From an uncultured Selenomonadales bacterium (GTDB lineage: Bacteria > Bacillota > Negativicutes > Selenomonadales > Selenomonadaceae), in the NCBI GenBank assembly GCA_937877565.1, contig CALFJB010000072.1:1-64000 (forward strand): 64,000 nt of DNA. Direction: 5' to 3'. Positions 41,234 to 49,933 of this stretch are shown in pieces. The notes beneath the pieces are model-generated. The model saw only the letters and a program-made list of their open reading frames with translations. It was not told the origin of the DNA and ran no database searches. Numbering within the stretch: the stretch's first letter is position 1; each line of letters starts with the position of its first letter. The position numbers and the translations under genes are program-made.

Positions 41234-41239
41234 AAAATC

Positions 41240-41273
41240 GGGTTGCCGAAATTTGGCAGCCCGTTATTTTTTT
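41240..41273 (+). terminator. Intrinsic terminator after BrnA copy 2
   Basis: GGGTTGCC-loop-GGCAGCCC hairpin with T7; same sequence family as the terminators at 40481, 42722 and 55111. Confidence 0.8.
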
Positions 41274-41306
41274 ACAAAAATTTTTCAAGATTTTTCAGAA
41301 TTTTTC

Positions 41307-41334
41307 TTGACATAACCGTTTTTTTTTTTATAAT
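41307..41334 (+). promoter_or_regulatory. Promoter for the zinc-ribbon gene
   Basis: Consensus -35 TTGACA (41307-41312), 16-base spacer with a T9-10 run, consensus -10 TATAAT (41329-41334). Confidence 0.75.
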
Positions 41335-41362
41335 GTTTCAAATTTTTTTGGCGGTGATATTT

Positions 41363-42544
41363 ATGCAAGAAAACAATGAACTTTTTCAGAGATTGCTTTA
41401 TGTCGATTCTGAATTTATCAAGGCATATAATAAATTTATCAGTTTAAAGATACCAAATAATATTTCATCTATTGACGAGCTTAACAAATATAAGCAAGAA
41501 CTTGACGAAGCGAGTTTGGCGATGAGCGACTTTCAAGATAGAGGCGACGAAATTTACAGACAGTATCTTAAATCTATAGATTATTCGTCTGATATTTTTT
41601 TAATCCCAAAAGATTTACCAAAGTTGGCTCGTAATCACATAGTTGGCATTATAAATTCGCTCATCGATAACCATAATAAATATATTCAAAAAAATTCAAA
41701 TGATTTGCCGGAAAATATAATTTCATTATGGCGAGAAAAAATTTCAATTTTAAAATCTGCGCGAAAATATATTCAAGATAAAATTGACGAAAGTTACAAA
41801 AAAATGGCAGATGACGTAGATTACAAAGGTGATTTATATACAAATGAAGATGAAATTGCTTTAATCAGAATTTTAAATAATACTGCGAGCGTTTCAAATG
41901 ATGTTCCAGAAAATATTTCAAGTAATATTTTGAGCGGTTCAAGCAATGTTTCAAATGAATTTAAATATTGTACGAAATGCGGCACAAAATTAAAATCTGA
42001 TGCGATGTTTTGCAGTAATTGCGGAAATAAATTTTCTGAGATTAATGGGAGCGACAATAAAATTTTGGAAATTAATAGTAAATCTTCAGTCAGTAATTCA
42101 AATGTTCATTTTCACGATGAATCTTTTCATATTCATTCAAATTCTAACTCAGATTTTTGTTGTCCAAATTGCGGCTCTGAAAATGTTCAAAGTTTGCCGA
42201 TAATTTATCAAAGTGGCAGTAGTGGCACAAGCGCGGTAGTAGGTGCAACAAATTTTATTGCAGTTACTCAAGGAAATACGATGACTGACTTGGCAAGATC
42301 TGTAGCTCCGCCGACACAGAAAGAAGTTGATGACACTGCCTTAAATTGGTTAGTTTTTATAGGAATAGGCAGTTTATTTTTCGGTCTCATTCCTGTAACC
42401 GCAATCTGTTTTGTGCTTGCAATTATTGCTTATTTTTCTTCTCAAAAAGCAAAAGAACATAATGAAAAGCAATTTCTTATTGAATATGAAAATTGGAAAA
42501 ATTCTTATCTTTGTCACAGGTGCGGAACTATTTTTAGAAAATAA
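41363..42544 (+). CDS. Zinc-ribbon membrane protein of unknown function
   Basis: 393 residues from ATG 41363 (GGCGGTGAT site and promoter just upstream; the longer frame starts before the promoter). Residues 1-190 are helical, charged and unrecognised. A double-Cys ribbon FKYCTKCGTKLKSDAMFCSNCG lies near residue 200, a second CCPNCGSENVQSLP near 263, then two hydrophobic segments (LNWLVFIGIGSLFFGLIPV; ICFVLAIIAYF) and a last CHRCGTIFRK. Similar ribbon-plus-membrane layouts occur in YvlB/DUF-type stress proteins, but no family is claimed. Its codon and base use is more AT-rich than its neighbours, suggesting acquisition with the BrnTA segment. Confidence 0.75.
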   Translation: MQENNELFQRLLYVDSEFIKAYNKFISLKIPNNISSIDELNKYKQELDEASLAMSDFQDRGDEIYRQYLKSIDYSSDIFLIPKDLPKLARNHIVGIINSLIDNHNKYIQKNSNDLPENIISLWREKISILKSARKYIQDKIDESYKKMADDVDYKGDLYTNEDEIALIRILNNTASVSNDVPENISSNILSGSSNVSNEFKYCTKCGTKLKSDAMFCSNCGNKFSEINGSDNKILEINSKSSVSNSNVHFHDESFHIHSNSNSDFCCPNCGSENVQSLPIIYQSGSSGTSAVVGATNFIAVTQGNTMTDLARSVAPPTQKEVDDTALNWLVFIGIGSLFFGLIPVTAICFVLAIIAYFSSQKAKEHNEKQFLIEYENWKNSYLCHRCGTIFRK

Positions 42545-42601
42545 AAAAATTCTTCAGCTAATGTATATGATGACGAGCGCGTTGATGTGGCTTTTCAACG
42601 G

Positions 42602-42715
42602 ATGCCTGATGAAGAAATTGATTTAAGTGATATTCCTGAAATTACACACGAAGAATTTAAAACAAAGTTTAAGCCTTCAAGACTTCGCAAGAAAAATTTG
42701 AAAGTTGCAAGCTAA
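42602..42715 (+). pseudogene. BrnA-like antitoxin, copy 3 (N-terminally truncated)
   Basis: From MPDEEIDLSDIPEITHEEFK to KPSRLRKKNLKVAS it matches copies 1 and 2, but the N-terminal IPPLT part is lost; upstream in frame is unrelated sequence (VYDDERVDVAFQR) reaching back to the zinc-ribbon stop. No ribosome site is seen at 42602. Probably a remnant left by duplication or by insertion of the zinc-ribbon gene. Confidence 0.7.
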
Positions 42716-42721
42716 AAAAGC

Positions 42722-42756
42722 GGGTTGCCAAAATTTGGCAGCCCGTTATTTTTTTG
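42722..42756 (+). terminator. Intrinsic terminator after truncated BrnA copy 3
   Basis: GGGTTGCC-loop-GGCAGCCC with T7, same family as that at 41240. Confidence 0.8.
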
Positions 42757-42764
42757 TGTTAAAA

Positions 42765-43015
42765 ATTTTTATACAGTTTTTAGCGCGTTTTGAATCTTAA
42801 TCGTAGCGTTTTTTATTTTTAAAATTTATACAGTCTTTGGCGCGTTCTGAATCCTGCAAAGGCGACAAATCGGAGCGTTTGCTTTGCGAATTTTTATTTG
42901 CAGAAATTTATACAGTTTTTGGTGCGTTTTGAATCCTGCAAAGGCGACAAATAGGAGCGTTTGCTCTGTGAATTTTTATTTGCAGAAATTTATACAGTCT
43001 TTGGCGCGTTCTGAA
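42765..43015 (-). repeat. Tandem 82-bp repeats derived from the 3' end of the aldo/keto reductase gene
   Basis: The word TTATACAGTNTTTGGYGCGT recurs at 42770, 42827, 42909 and 42991 (spacings 57, 82, 82). The last one is the true end of the aldo/keto reductase gene on the minus strand (Ala-Pro-Lys-Thr-Val-stop); the others are copies lying after it. Between them stands CTGCAAAGGCGACAAAT and GGAGCGTTTGCT. The first unit is shortened and diverged. No coding role seen. Confidence 0.8.
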
Positions 43016-44030
43016 TCCAGACTTGTGAATTTTTATTGGCAGTAGGTTTATTCTGCGCCATAACGCCAACTAATTTATGCGGCGTGTAAAGTTCTTCCAA
43101 ATAATTTATATCTTCGGCAGAAAGTTTTAAATCTGTAGATTTTGCCGCGCCGTCGATATGATGAAATTTCGTTGCGCCAACTACAGGCGATTCAACTTTT
43201 GTTAAAAGCCACGCCAAAGAAATTTCCGTCATTGAAACAGAATATTTTTCGGCAAGTTCAATTACCCGCTCAATAATTTTTGCGTCAACTTCAGCCGTTG
43301 CATCGTATTTACCTTTTGCGTAAGAATCTTCTTGCAGACGTTTTGAAGTTTCGCCGGGCTTTTTGGAAAGTCTGCCGCTTGCAAGCGCACTGTATGGCGT
43401 CATTGCAATATTTTCTTCAGCGCAAAACGCCGCCATTTCCCGTTCTTCCTCACGGAAAAGCAAATTGTAATGATTCTGCACTGAAATAAATTTGGCAAAA
43501 TTATTTTTTTCGGCAAGTGCGTTCGCCTTCGCAAGCTGATAAGCATAACAATTCGCAATTCCAATGTAACGCACTTTGCCCGCTTTTACCGCGTCGTTTA
43601 ATCCTTCCAAAATATCAAAAATCGGCGTCTGATAATCCCACATATGATAAATATACAAGTCAACATAATCTGCGCCCAAATTTTTCAAACTTTGACTAAG
43701 TGAATTTGTAACGTGTTGGCGACCGCTGATTTTATTTTCAATTTCTTCAGGTGTACGCGGTACAAATTTTGTAGCAATGAAAACTTCATCGCGTTTTGCA
43801 AAGTCTCTTAAAGCGCGTCCTACAAATTGTTCGCTACTGCCTTGCTGATACACAATCGCAGTATCAAAAAAATTTATTCCCATTTCAAGTGCGTGTTTGA
43901 TAATGGCGCGGGAATCGTCTTCGCCGAGTGTCCAACTGTGTTGACCTGTAGCCGCGTTGCCGAATCCCATACAGCCCAAACAAATTCTTGAAACGTTCAA
44001 ATCTGAATTACCAAGTTTAACGTATTTCAT
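42990..44030 (-). CDS. Aldo/keto reductase
   Basis: 346 residues, TIM-barrel NADPH oxidoreductase: YVKLGNSDLNVSRICLGCMG, the catalytic set in NFFDTAIVYQQGSSEQFVG (Asp, Tyr), FIATKF (Lys) and DLYIYHMWD (His), and C-terminal PVVGATKFHHID for NADPH binding. Start ATG 44030 with AGGAG nine bases before it; overlaps the preceding gene by 14 bases. Last gene of the long minus-strand redox operon. Substrate unknown; its operon partners suggest reactive carbonyl or quinone compounds. Confidence 0.88.
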   Translation of the reverse strand: MKYVKLGNSDLNVSRICLGCMGFGNAATGQHSWTLGEDDSRAIIKHALEMGINFFDTAIVYQQGSSEQFVGRALRDFAKRDEVFIATKFVPRTPEEIENKISGRQHVTNSLSQSLKNLGADYVDLYIYHMWDYQTPIFDILEGLNDAVKAGKVRYIGIANCYAYQLAKANALAEKNNFAKFISVQNHYNLLFREEEREMAAFCAEENIAMTPYSALASGRLSKKPGETSKRLQEDSYAKGKYDATAEVDAKIIERVIELAEKYSVSMTEISLAWLLTKVESPVVGATKFHHIDGAAKSTDLKLSAEDINYLEELYTPHKLVGVMAQNKPTANKNSQVWIQNAPKTV

Positions 44031-44763
44031 TTTGTACAACTCCTTTTTTGGTTAAAACAATATTCGCCGGAAGATATTCAATAATTTTTTCGGCTTGAAT
44101 CATTGACTTTGTTGAGCGCAAAAATTTTTTATATTCAGCTGAATTGTTGTAATTTTTCTGCGCCGTTTCGTCTTTGAAAATTTCCATCGTGTGAAAAATA
44201 TTTGGATTGGCTTGCTCCGCCGTTACGAACATTCCCAAAACTTCAGGATTTTCTTTGACTGCCCGCAAATATTCCGCCGAAATAATTTCTTGAAATTTCG
44301 CCACTTCCGACGCTTTAATTTCGTAGCGGTGAGTTGTAACAGTTTTTCCAACGCCGTCAATTTTTTGCTCCAAAACTATTCCATTAACCGGCAAAAGTTT
44401 CAAGCCTTTCAAAAATTGAAAACGTTCTGCGCGATACGTTTGAAAAGCCGCGCTTGTGCTGTGTATTCTGTACGCCTCGTCACTTTCGTAAATTTCCAAC
44501 AACCTCATCAAGTCGGGATTATCTTTTTCAATGACGCCGTAAAGTGCATAAGTGCCGGATTCTTTGGCAACAGTTGACGGTAAAACTCTTGCACCAATTT
44601 CGCCGATTTTTCCCAAATTGCCGGGCGTCGATTCAACAACTGCCCATTGAACGCGCGGAAAATTGCCTTCAGGTGTACGAATTGGATTTGCATTTGCAGT
44701 TGAAAAAGTAACCGATAAAAGCCCGCTTAAAATTAACGCGGATAATTTTTTTGTTATTTGCAT
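44017..44763 (-). CDS. Exported antibiotic biosynthesis monooxygenase-like (ABM) protein
   Basis: 248 residues with a signal peptide (ALILSGLLSVTFSTANA). Two ferredoxin-like ABM-type repeats: GTYALYGVIEKDNPDLMRLLEIYESDEAYRIH in the first half and NPEVLGMFVTAEQANPNIFHTMEIFKDETAQ in the second, each ending in a helix with a Tyr-Lys/Phe-x-x-F pattern. ABM domains act as small cofactorless monooxygenases or haem-binding folds; as a secreted two-domain form its role is unknown. Between aldo/keto reductase and tautomerase genes. Confidence 0.75.
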   Translation of the reverse strand: MQITKKLSALILSGLLSVTFSTANANPIRTPEGNFPRVQWAVVESTPGNLGKIGEIGARVLPSTVAKESGTYALYGVIEKDNPDLMRLLEIYESDEAYRIHSTSAAFQTYRAERFQFLKGLKLLPVNGIVLEQKIDGVGKTVTTHRYEIKASEVAKFQEIISAEYLRAVKENPEVLGMFVTAEQANPNIFHTMEIFKDETAQKNYNNSAEYKKFLRSTKSMIQAEKIIEYLPANIVLTKKGVVQNEIR

Positions 44764-44839
44764 AAAAAACTCTCCAATTTAAAATAAAGCCCGTCACAAA
44801 AATTTTTGCGGCGAGCCTGTCTGTAGTTTACAGCAATTT

Positions 44840-45040
44840 TTACTTTTTGTTTTCTTCAAGGAATTTGGTTAAAGTTTTTCCGCCAACGCCCCAATTATCA
44901 AGGTCGTTTTCTTTAACGAGGACGTAGAAAAATTTTTCGTCAACGCCCAAAATTTCGCTTGCAGTTTTGGTAAGTCCTGCAATAAGTTTTTCTTTTTGCT
45001 CCTGATTAGGATGAACCGCGTCGATTGAAATAATTGGCAT
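44840..45040 (-). CDS. 4-oxalocrotonate tautomerase family protein
   Basis: 66 residues, starting MPIISIDAVHPNQEQKEKLI: Pro-2, which becomes the N-terminal catalytic proline after Met removal, then a helix TKTASEILG and YVLVKEN. Typical small tautomerase hexamer subunit. Likely acts on enol or unsaturated keto acids, or as an accessory in the redox operon. Ribosome site GGAGG before ATG. Confidence 0.88.
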   Translation of the reverse strand: MPIISIDAVHPNQEQKEKLIAGLTKTASEILGVDEKFFYVLVKENDLDNWGVGGKTLTKFLEENKK

Positions 45041-45052
45041 AAAATTTCCTCC

Positions 45053-45727
45053 TTAAGCTAAAATTTTTATAACAGCGTCGCCGACACTTGCCGCGCTTGC
45101 CGGATTCTGCCCCGTTACAAGTCGCCCGTCAACAACGACATTATCGCTCCAATTTGCGGCGGCGTGATGAGTTGCGCCGTGTTCGTTGAGTTTATCTGCC
45201 AACAAAAACGGTACAATTTTTGTGCCTTGTACTTCGTCTTCTTCGGCGTTTGTAAAGCCCGTAACATTTTTTCCGGCAACAAGATAGCTTCCGTCACTAA
45301 GTTTGACATTTACGAGAGCCGCCGGACCGTGACAAACTGCCGAGACAACGCCGCCATTTTCGTAAATTTCACGTGTAACCTTGTCAACTGCCGCGCTGTC
45401 AGGAAAATCCCACATTACGCCGTGACCGCCCGCGAAAAATATTGCCGCGTATTCTTTGGCGTTGACTTCATCAAGTTTAAGCGTGTGTTCATATTTTTTT
45501 TGGAAGTCTGCACTGTCCCAAAATTTTTTGTTAATCGCGTCTGTAAAATCTAAGCTGTCCTTGTCAATGGGCGGCTTGCCGCCTTTAATTGACGCCAAAA
45601 CAGTTTCGTAACCTGCCGCCTCAAACTTCGCCATTGGATGAGTAAGCTCGCTAAGCCAAAAACCGGTAGGAATACCCGTCGCGCCCTTTACATTGTTGCT
45701 TGTTACAACGCACAAAATTTTTTTCAT
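45053..45727 (-). CDS. DJ-1/PfpI family protein (Hsp31/glyoxalase III-like)
   Basis: 224 residues. Nucleophile Cys in SAVCHGPAALVNV, general acid region FFAGGHGVMWDFP, start KILCVVTSNNVKG and GFWLSELTHPMAKFEAAG. The class of type 1 glutamine-amidotransferase-like proteins that hold methylglyoxal-converting DJ-1/Hsp31 enzymes: these turn methylglyoxal to lactate without cofactor and may repair glycated proteins. It fits a reactive-carbonyl defence operon. 12 bases from the tautomerase gene. Confidence 0.88.
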   Translation of the reverse strand: MKKILCVVTSNNVKGATGIPTGFWLSELTHPMAKFEAAGYETVLASIKGGKPPIDKDSLDFTDAINKKFWDSADFQKKYEHTLKLDEVNAKEYAAIFFAGGHGVMWDFPDSAAVDKVTREIYENGGVVSAVCHGPAALVNVKLSDGSYLVAGKNVTGFTNAEEDEVQGTKIVPFLLADKLNEHGATHHAAANWSDNVVVDGRLVTGQNPASAASVGDAVIKILA

Positions 45728-45736
45728 AAAACCACC

Positions 45737-46504
45737 TCAAATAATTTTTTTGATACGCGGATTGTGATATTGCCCGCGCCCTTCAGTTTGATTATTAAAA
45801 TTAATTGCATTTTTGGGGCAAACGTGCAGACAGCCGAGACACAACGCGCATTTTTCCTGCGTCCACACGGGCTTTTTGTTTTGAATTTCAATAACTTTAA
45901 GCGGGCATTGACGCGCACATTTGCCGCAACCTACGCAATTTTCATTGACTGTAAAATTTTTTGTGTAACGCAGATTTTCATACATTGCATAGCGTTTTTC
46001 GGCTTCTTCGTCAGAAATGCTTGCAGGAATTTGAATTTTTTCTTGACGTGAAATTTTTTCGATAATTTCTTTTAAAGCAGGTTCAACTTTACTTTCAGCC
46101 TCCTGCAGATATTTTTTGTCAGTTAAATCAAAAAACGGCGTCCAATTATCAACCATAAAAATTACAAATTCTGCGTCGAGTTTCAAGCTGAAATTTTGCA
46201 AAGTTTTTTCTGCAATAGTGGGAAAATTGCCCGCGCCGCCGCCGCAAGTTGCAACAAAATAGCTGTAGTGATTTTCGCCTTCGACGTTGATTTTAATTTG
46301 TTCAAAAAATTCTTTGACGATTGAGGGAAAACCGCCAAAATAAGTTGGCATTACCATGCCGAAATTTTCATTTTCTGCCAAAGTAAAATTTTTTTCGCCG
46401 TTCGCCACAGCTTGACGCACTGAAATAACTTTGTCATTCGTGGCGGCGGCTATTTGTTCTGCAACAAATTGACTGTTACCGGTTGAAGAAAAATAAATAA
46501 TCAT
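45737..46504 (-). CDS. Flavodoxin-ferredoxin fusion (EFR1 type)
   Basis: 255 residues. N-terminal flavodoxin half: IIYFSSTGNSQFVAEQIA FMN loop, VMPTYFGGFPSIVKEFF, ATCGGGAGNFPT. C-terminal half: two 4Fe-4S motifs, CVGCGKCARQCP near residue 190 and CALCLGCLHVCP near residue 217. Such proteins shuttle electrons in anaerobes and may feed the dehydrogenases around it. Its ATG has GGAGAGC before it; the SDR gene lies 21 bases upstream. Confidence 0.85.
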   Translation of the reverse strand: MIIYFSSTGNSQFVAEQIAAATNDKVISVRQAVANGEKNFTLAENENFGMVMPTYFGGFPSIVKEFFEQIKINVEGENHYSYFVATCGGGAGNFPTIAEKTLQNFSLKLDAEFVIFMVDNWTPFFDLTDKKYLQEAESKVEPALKEIIEKISRQEKIQIPASISDEEAEKRYAMYENLRYTKNFTVNENCVGCGKCARQCPLKVIEIQNKKPVWTQEKCALCLGCLHVCPKNAINFNNQTEGRGQYHNPRIKKII

Positions 46505-46525
46505 CGTTAAGCTCTCCTAAATTTT

Positions 46526-47272
46526 TTATGCACAAGTACCGCCGTCAACCGCGTAATCTGCGCCCGTTACAAAACTTGATTCTTCTGACGCCAAAAATGC
46601 AATTACAGCCGCGACTTCTTCAGATTCGCCAAAACGTCCGAGCGGTACAATTTTTTTAACCGTTTCGATATGTTTTTTAGATTCTTCTTCAGATAAGCTT
46701 GTTTTATCGTAAATTGGCGTCCAAATTGGACCCACTGAAACCGAATTGACGCGCACGCCGTCCGCCGCCAATTCTTTTGCCCAAGCGCGAGTTAAAGCTA
46801 CCAACGCCGCCTTACTTGCAGAATAAACAGACATATTCGGCATTGGTTTTGAGGCGTTTGCCGAGCCAATATTTATAATCGTGCCTTTCGATTCTTTCAG
46901 CATTGGTAAAAATTCCTGCGAAAGTTCGACAACCGCTTTAACATTCGTTGCAAAAGTTTTATCAACTTCAGCCATTGAAATTTTTCCCAGCGGCGCAACA
47001 GGGGCAACACCGGCATTATTTATCAGCGCGTCAAGCCGCCCGAATTTTTCCTTGACGACGTTCAAAATTTTTTTAATATCTGCCGTTTGGTTAATGTCAG
47101 CGACTTCATAGGAAATATTTTCGTGTTGCGCGGCAGATTCTTTCAAAGTTTTTTCGGTACGCCCGATAATTAAAACTTTTGCGCCTTCTTCGGCAAGACG
47201 TTTCGCCGCAATAGCCCCAATTCCGGAACCTGCGCCCGTTATCAAAATAATTTTATCTTTCAATCCGCGCAT
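46526..47272 (-). CDS. Short-chain dehydrogenase/reductase
   Basis: 248 residues, classical SDR: cofactor loop TGAGSGIGAIAAKRLAEEG, NNAGVAPVAPLG, catalytic Ser-Tyr-Lys in NIGSANASKP and YSASKAALVALT, and the C-terminal SSFVTGADYAVDGGTC. NAD(P)H-linked alcohol/ketone oxidoreductase of unknown substrate. The ATG overlaps the preceding flavodoxin-fold reductase gene by 13 bases. Confidence 0.9.
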   Translation of the reverse strand: MRGLKDKIILITGAGSGIGAIAAKRLAEEGAKVLIIGRTEKTLKESAAQHENISYEVADINQTADIKKILNVVKEKFGRLDALINNAGVAPVAPLGKISMAEVDKTFATNVKAVVELSQEFLPMLKESKGTIINIGSANASKPMPNMSVYSASKAALVALTRAWAKELAADGVRVNSVSVGPIWTPIYDKTSLSEEESKKHIETVKKIVPLGRFGESEEVAAVIAFLASEESSFVTGADYAVDGGTCA

Positions 47273-47829
47273 AAATTTTTCAACTCCTCTGCAAGTTTTT
47301 CGGCGTGGCGAATTGCTTTTTCTTTCATTGCCTGAAGTTTGGCGTCGTCGTGGCGGCTTGCGTAGGAAAGTCCGCCACTGTAAATTATATCTTTCAATTC
47401 CATATTACAAGACACCACAAAATTTTTAAACGGCGGATAAAACGCCTCAATGGGATAATTTTGTTTGCCGCCCTCTTGATACATTTCTTCCGGCGCACCT
47501 GACGTAAACGAAATTATAACTTTTTTGCCGACTAACGCCTTGCCTTTGGAGCCGTGCGAAAATCCGTGTAAAAAAACATCTTCCTGATATTTATGCAAAA
47601 TCGACGGCATCGAATACCAGAAAAACGGAAATTGAAAAACTATCACGTCCGCTTTAACAAGTCGTGCTTGTTCTTTTTCCACGTCAATTTTGTATTCAGG
47701 ATATTCTTTATCCAAGAAAAGATATTCTGCCTGCGGTAAAAGCTCTTGCAACTTGTTCAAAATAATTTTGTTCGCAAACGAATTATTTTCCAAGTCAGTG
47801 TGTCCAGAAATTACCAAAACATTCTTCAT
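47260..47829 (-). CDS. NAD(P)H-dependent oxidoreductase, flavodoxin-like (MdaB/KefF type)
   Basis: 189 residues. VLVISGHTDLENNSFANKII at the start, then ADVIVFQFPFFWYSMPSILHKYQEDVFLHGF, the FMN-binding Trp-Tyr region of NQO1/MdaB-type quinone reductases, and GKKVIISFTSGAPEEMY. Two-electron reduction of quinones or nitro compounds fits the operon. Overlaps the SDR gene by 13 bases. Confidence 0.88.
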   Translation of the reverse strand: MKNVLVISGHTDLENNSFANKIILNKLQELLPQAEYLFLDKEYPEYKIDVEKEQARLVKADVIVFQFPFFWYSMPSILHKYQEDVFLHGFSHGSKGKALVGKKVIISFTSGAPEEMYQEGGKQNYPIEAFYPPFKNFVVSCNMELKDIIYSGGLSYASRHDDAKLQAMKEKAIRHAEKLAEELKNLCAD

Positions 47830-47860
47830 AAAAATTTCCTCTTAAAATTTTCATCTGAAA

Positions 47861-48874
47861 TTATTTTTTTCTGTCCCAATCTTTCATAGTACCGCCCATC
47901 ATTTCGACATGTCCGCGAAAACCTGCAACGGGAATTTTATTTAACGTAGAATCCAATTCTGAAAATTCTTCGTCAGAAAGATTTACATTCCACGCGCCGA
48001 GATTTTCTAAAATTCGCCCTTGATTTTTGGAGCCGGGAATTGGAACAACATTTTTATATTTTTTCAGCATCCACGCCAACGAAATTTGCGCGGGCGTTGC
48101 ATTTTTTTCGGCGGCAAATTTTTTTATCAAGTCCAAAATTGGTTGATTCGCCTCAATATTTTCCCGCTTTAATTGCGGTACAAATTTTCTTACGTCGTCG
48201 CTGTGAGAAAAATCTGTTTGAGTCGTAACTTTGCCCGACAAAAAGCCGCTTGCAATAGGCGAAAACGGCACGACGCCAATATTATTTTCAAGGCAGTAAG
48301 GAATAACTTCCTCTTCAATGCTGCGCTCAATCATCGAATAAATATTTTGCACGGCGGCAAGCGGCGCAATTTCATTAGCTTTTTTAATCGTGTCAACTGA
48401 AACTTGCGAAAGTCCCCAACCGCGAATAATCCCCGCGTCAATAATTTTGCCCATAGCCTCCGCGATTTTTTCAACTGGAATTTCAGGATTGACTCTGTGC
48501 AAATAGTACAAGTCAACATAATCTGTTTGCAAATTTTTCAGCGAATTTTCCAAGTGAGATTTAATCACGTCAACAATATTTTTTCCGGCAATTTCATCAA
48601 CCGCAAGCATAAATTTTGTAGCCAAAACAATTTTTTGACGAAAATTTTTTACAGCTTTACCGAGAATTTTTTCATTGTGTCCTTTGCTTTCAGGTGATCT
48701 ATTCGGCGCGTAACCTTCCGCTGTATCAAAAAATGTGCACCCGAACTCATACGCCTTTTGAATTGCCTCAATGCTGTAACTTTCTTCAGGAATATCGCCG
48801 TAGCCGTGAGAAAATCCCATACAGCCCATACCTATTGGCGAAACTTCCAAATTTCTCAAAAATCTTTTTTCCAT
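47861..48874 (-). CDS. Aldo/keto reductase
   Basis: 337 residues: MEKRFLRNLEVSPIGMGCMG, catalytic Asp/Tyr in FFDTAEGYAPN, Lys in VLATKF, His in DLYYLHRVN, and PIPGSKNQGRILENLGA at the NADPH pocket. Belongs to the AKR11/12-like group that acts on small aldehydes, ketones or quinones. A second aldo/keto reductase in the same operon (42990) has a different sequence, so they are not a recent duplication. Confidence 0.88.
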   Translation of the reverse strand: MEKRFLRNLEVSPIGMGCMGFSHGYGDIPEESYSIEAIQKAYEFGCTFFDTAEGYAPNRSPESKGHNEKILGKAVKNFRQKIVLATKFMLAVDEIAGKNIVDVIKSHLENSLKNLQTDYVDLYYLHRVNPEIPVEKIAEAMGKIIDAGIIRGWGLSQVSVDTIKKANEIAPLAAVQNIYSMIERSIEEEVIPYCLENNIGVVPFSPIASGFLSGKVTTQTDFSHSDDVRKFVPQLKRENIEANQPILDLIKKFAAEKNATPAQISLAWMLKKYKNVVPIPGSKNQGRILENLGAWNVNLSDEEFSELDSTLNKIPVAGFRGHVEMMGGTMKDWDRKK

Positions 48875-48880
48875 TTAAAA

Positions 48881-49924
48881 TCACGCCTCCATTAAAATTT
48901 TTGCATTTTCTGTATAAATTTTTTCAAGCCAATTTCTGTTTGCCAATTCAGAATCCAACGCCTGTTTTTTCTTCAGCAAAATTGGCGTAAGCACGTACGG
49001 AAAATCTGAACCGTAAATTAAATGTTGTACGTCCGTGATTTTTAATAAAATGTCCATTTCTTCCGGCATCGGATCGCCCGCCAAATCGAAATACAAATTT
49101 TTCAAGCCCGCCGAAATATCCGCAGGCGGCATTAAATTCATTGACGCCAACATTTGGAACATTGCGCCCGCCCGTTGTTTCATATACGGCAAAAATGAGC
49201 CGCAGTGCGGCACGACCAATTTTATGTTTGAAAATTTTTCAAGTGTTCCGTTCGCCAAAAGATTTAAAATCGCCCGCGTTGTGTCCGCAGGATATTCAAA
49301 CAACGCCATTACTTTGCCGGTTACAACTTTTTCACGCGGCAATTTTCGCGCAGGACTCGGATGCAATATTACAAGCGAGTTTCTTTTGTCCAGTTCCTCA
49401 AAAATTGGATTTAAAATTTCATCGCCCAAATAAACGCCGTCAGAATTACTTGCAACTTTCACGCCCAACGCGCCCAATTTTTCTGTAGCATATTTTATTT
49501 CGGCGATTGAGCCTTCAACGCTGGGCATTGGCAAGACTGCCACGAATCCGAATTTGTCAGGATATTTCTTGCAAAGCGCGGCTAAGTCTTCGTTAATTTC
49601 CCGTGCAACTTCGATTGAAATTTTTTCATTTTCCGCGCCGTTGTAAATGTGCGGTGTTGGCATTGATAAAACTGAAAAATCTATTCCCGCGTCCGCCATA
49701 AATTTTAAATGATTTTCAACCGACCATTTCGGCAACGGAAAACCTTCTTCTGCGGGTGCGTCGATTTTCAATTTCTTCAAGCCCTCAAGGTATGAAGGTA
49801 ACATTGCATGCGCGTGAAAATCTATTTTTTTTGAAAAAGTTTTCGCCTCAACCATTTTCAAATCTCCCAAAAACATTGACATTGCCGCCACTGCCGACAA
49901 TTTTAAAAATTCACGTCTGTTCAT
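48881..49924 (-). CDS. Exported amidohydrolase (ACMSD-like, amidohydrolase 2 family)
   Basis: 347 residues with a twin-arginine leader (NRREFLKLSAVAAM), so probably exported folded by Tat. Metal site DFHAHAMLP near residue 36, VILHPSPA, LVVPHCGSFLPY and YGSDFPYVLT, typical of PF04909 decarboxylases/hydrolases. The pathway is not known; a Tat-exported decarboxylase-like enzyme beside quinone and carbonyl reductases is unusual. Confidence 0.83.
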   Translation of the reverse strand: MNRREFLKLSAVAAMSMFLGDLKMVEAKTFSKKIDFHAHAMLPSYLEGLKKLKIDAPAEEGFPLPKWSVENHLKFMADAGIDFSVLSMPTPHIYNGAENEKISIEVAREINEDLAALCKKYPDKFGFVAVLPMPSVEGSIAEIKYATEKLGALGVKVASNSDGVYLGDEILNPIFEELDKRNSLVILHPSPARKLPREKVVTGKVMALFEYPADTTRAILNLLANGTLEKFSNIKLVVPHCGSFLPYMKQRAGAMFQMLASMNLMPPADISAGLKNLYFDLAGDPMPEEMDILLKITDVQHLIYGSDFPYVLTPILLKKKQALDSELANRNWLEKIYTENAKILMEA

Positions 49925-49933
49925 TTCCTCAAC

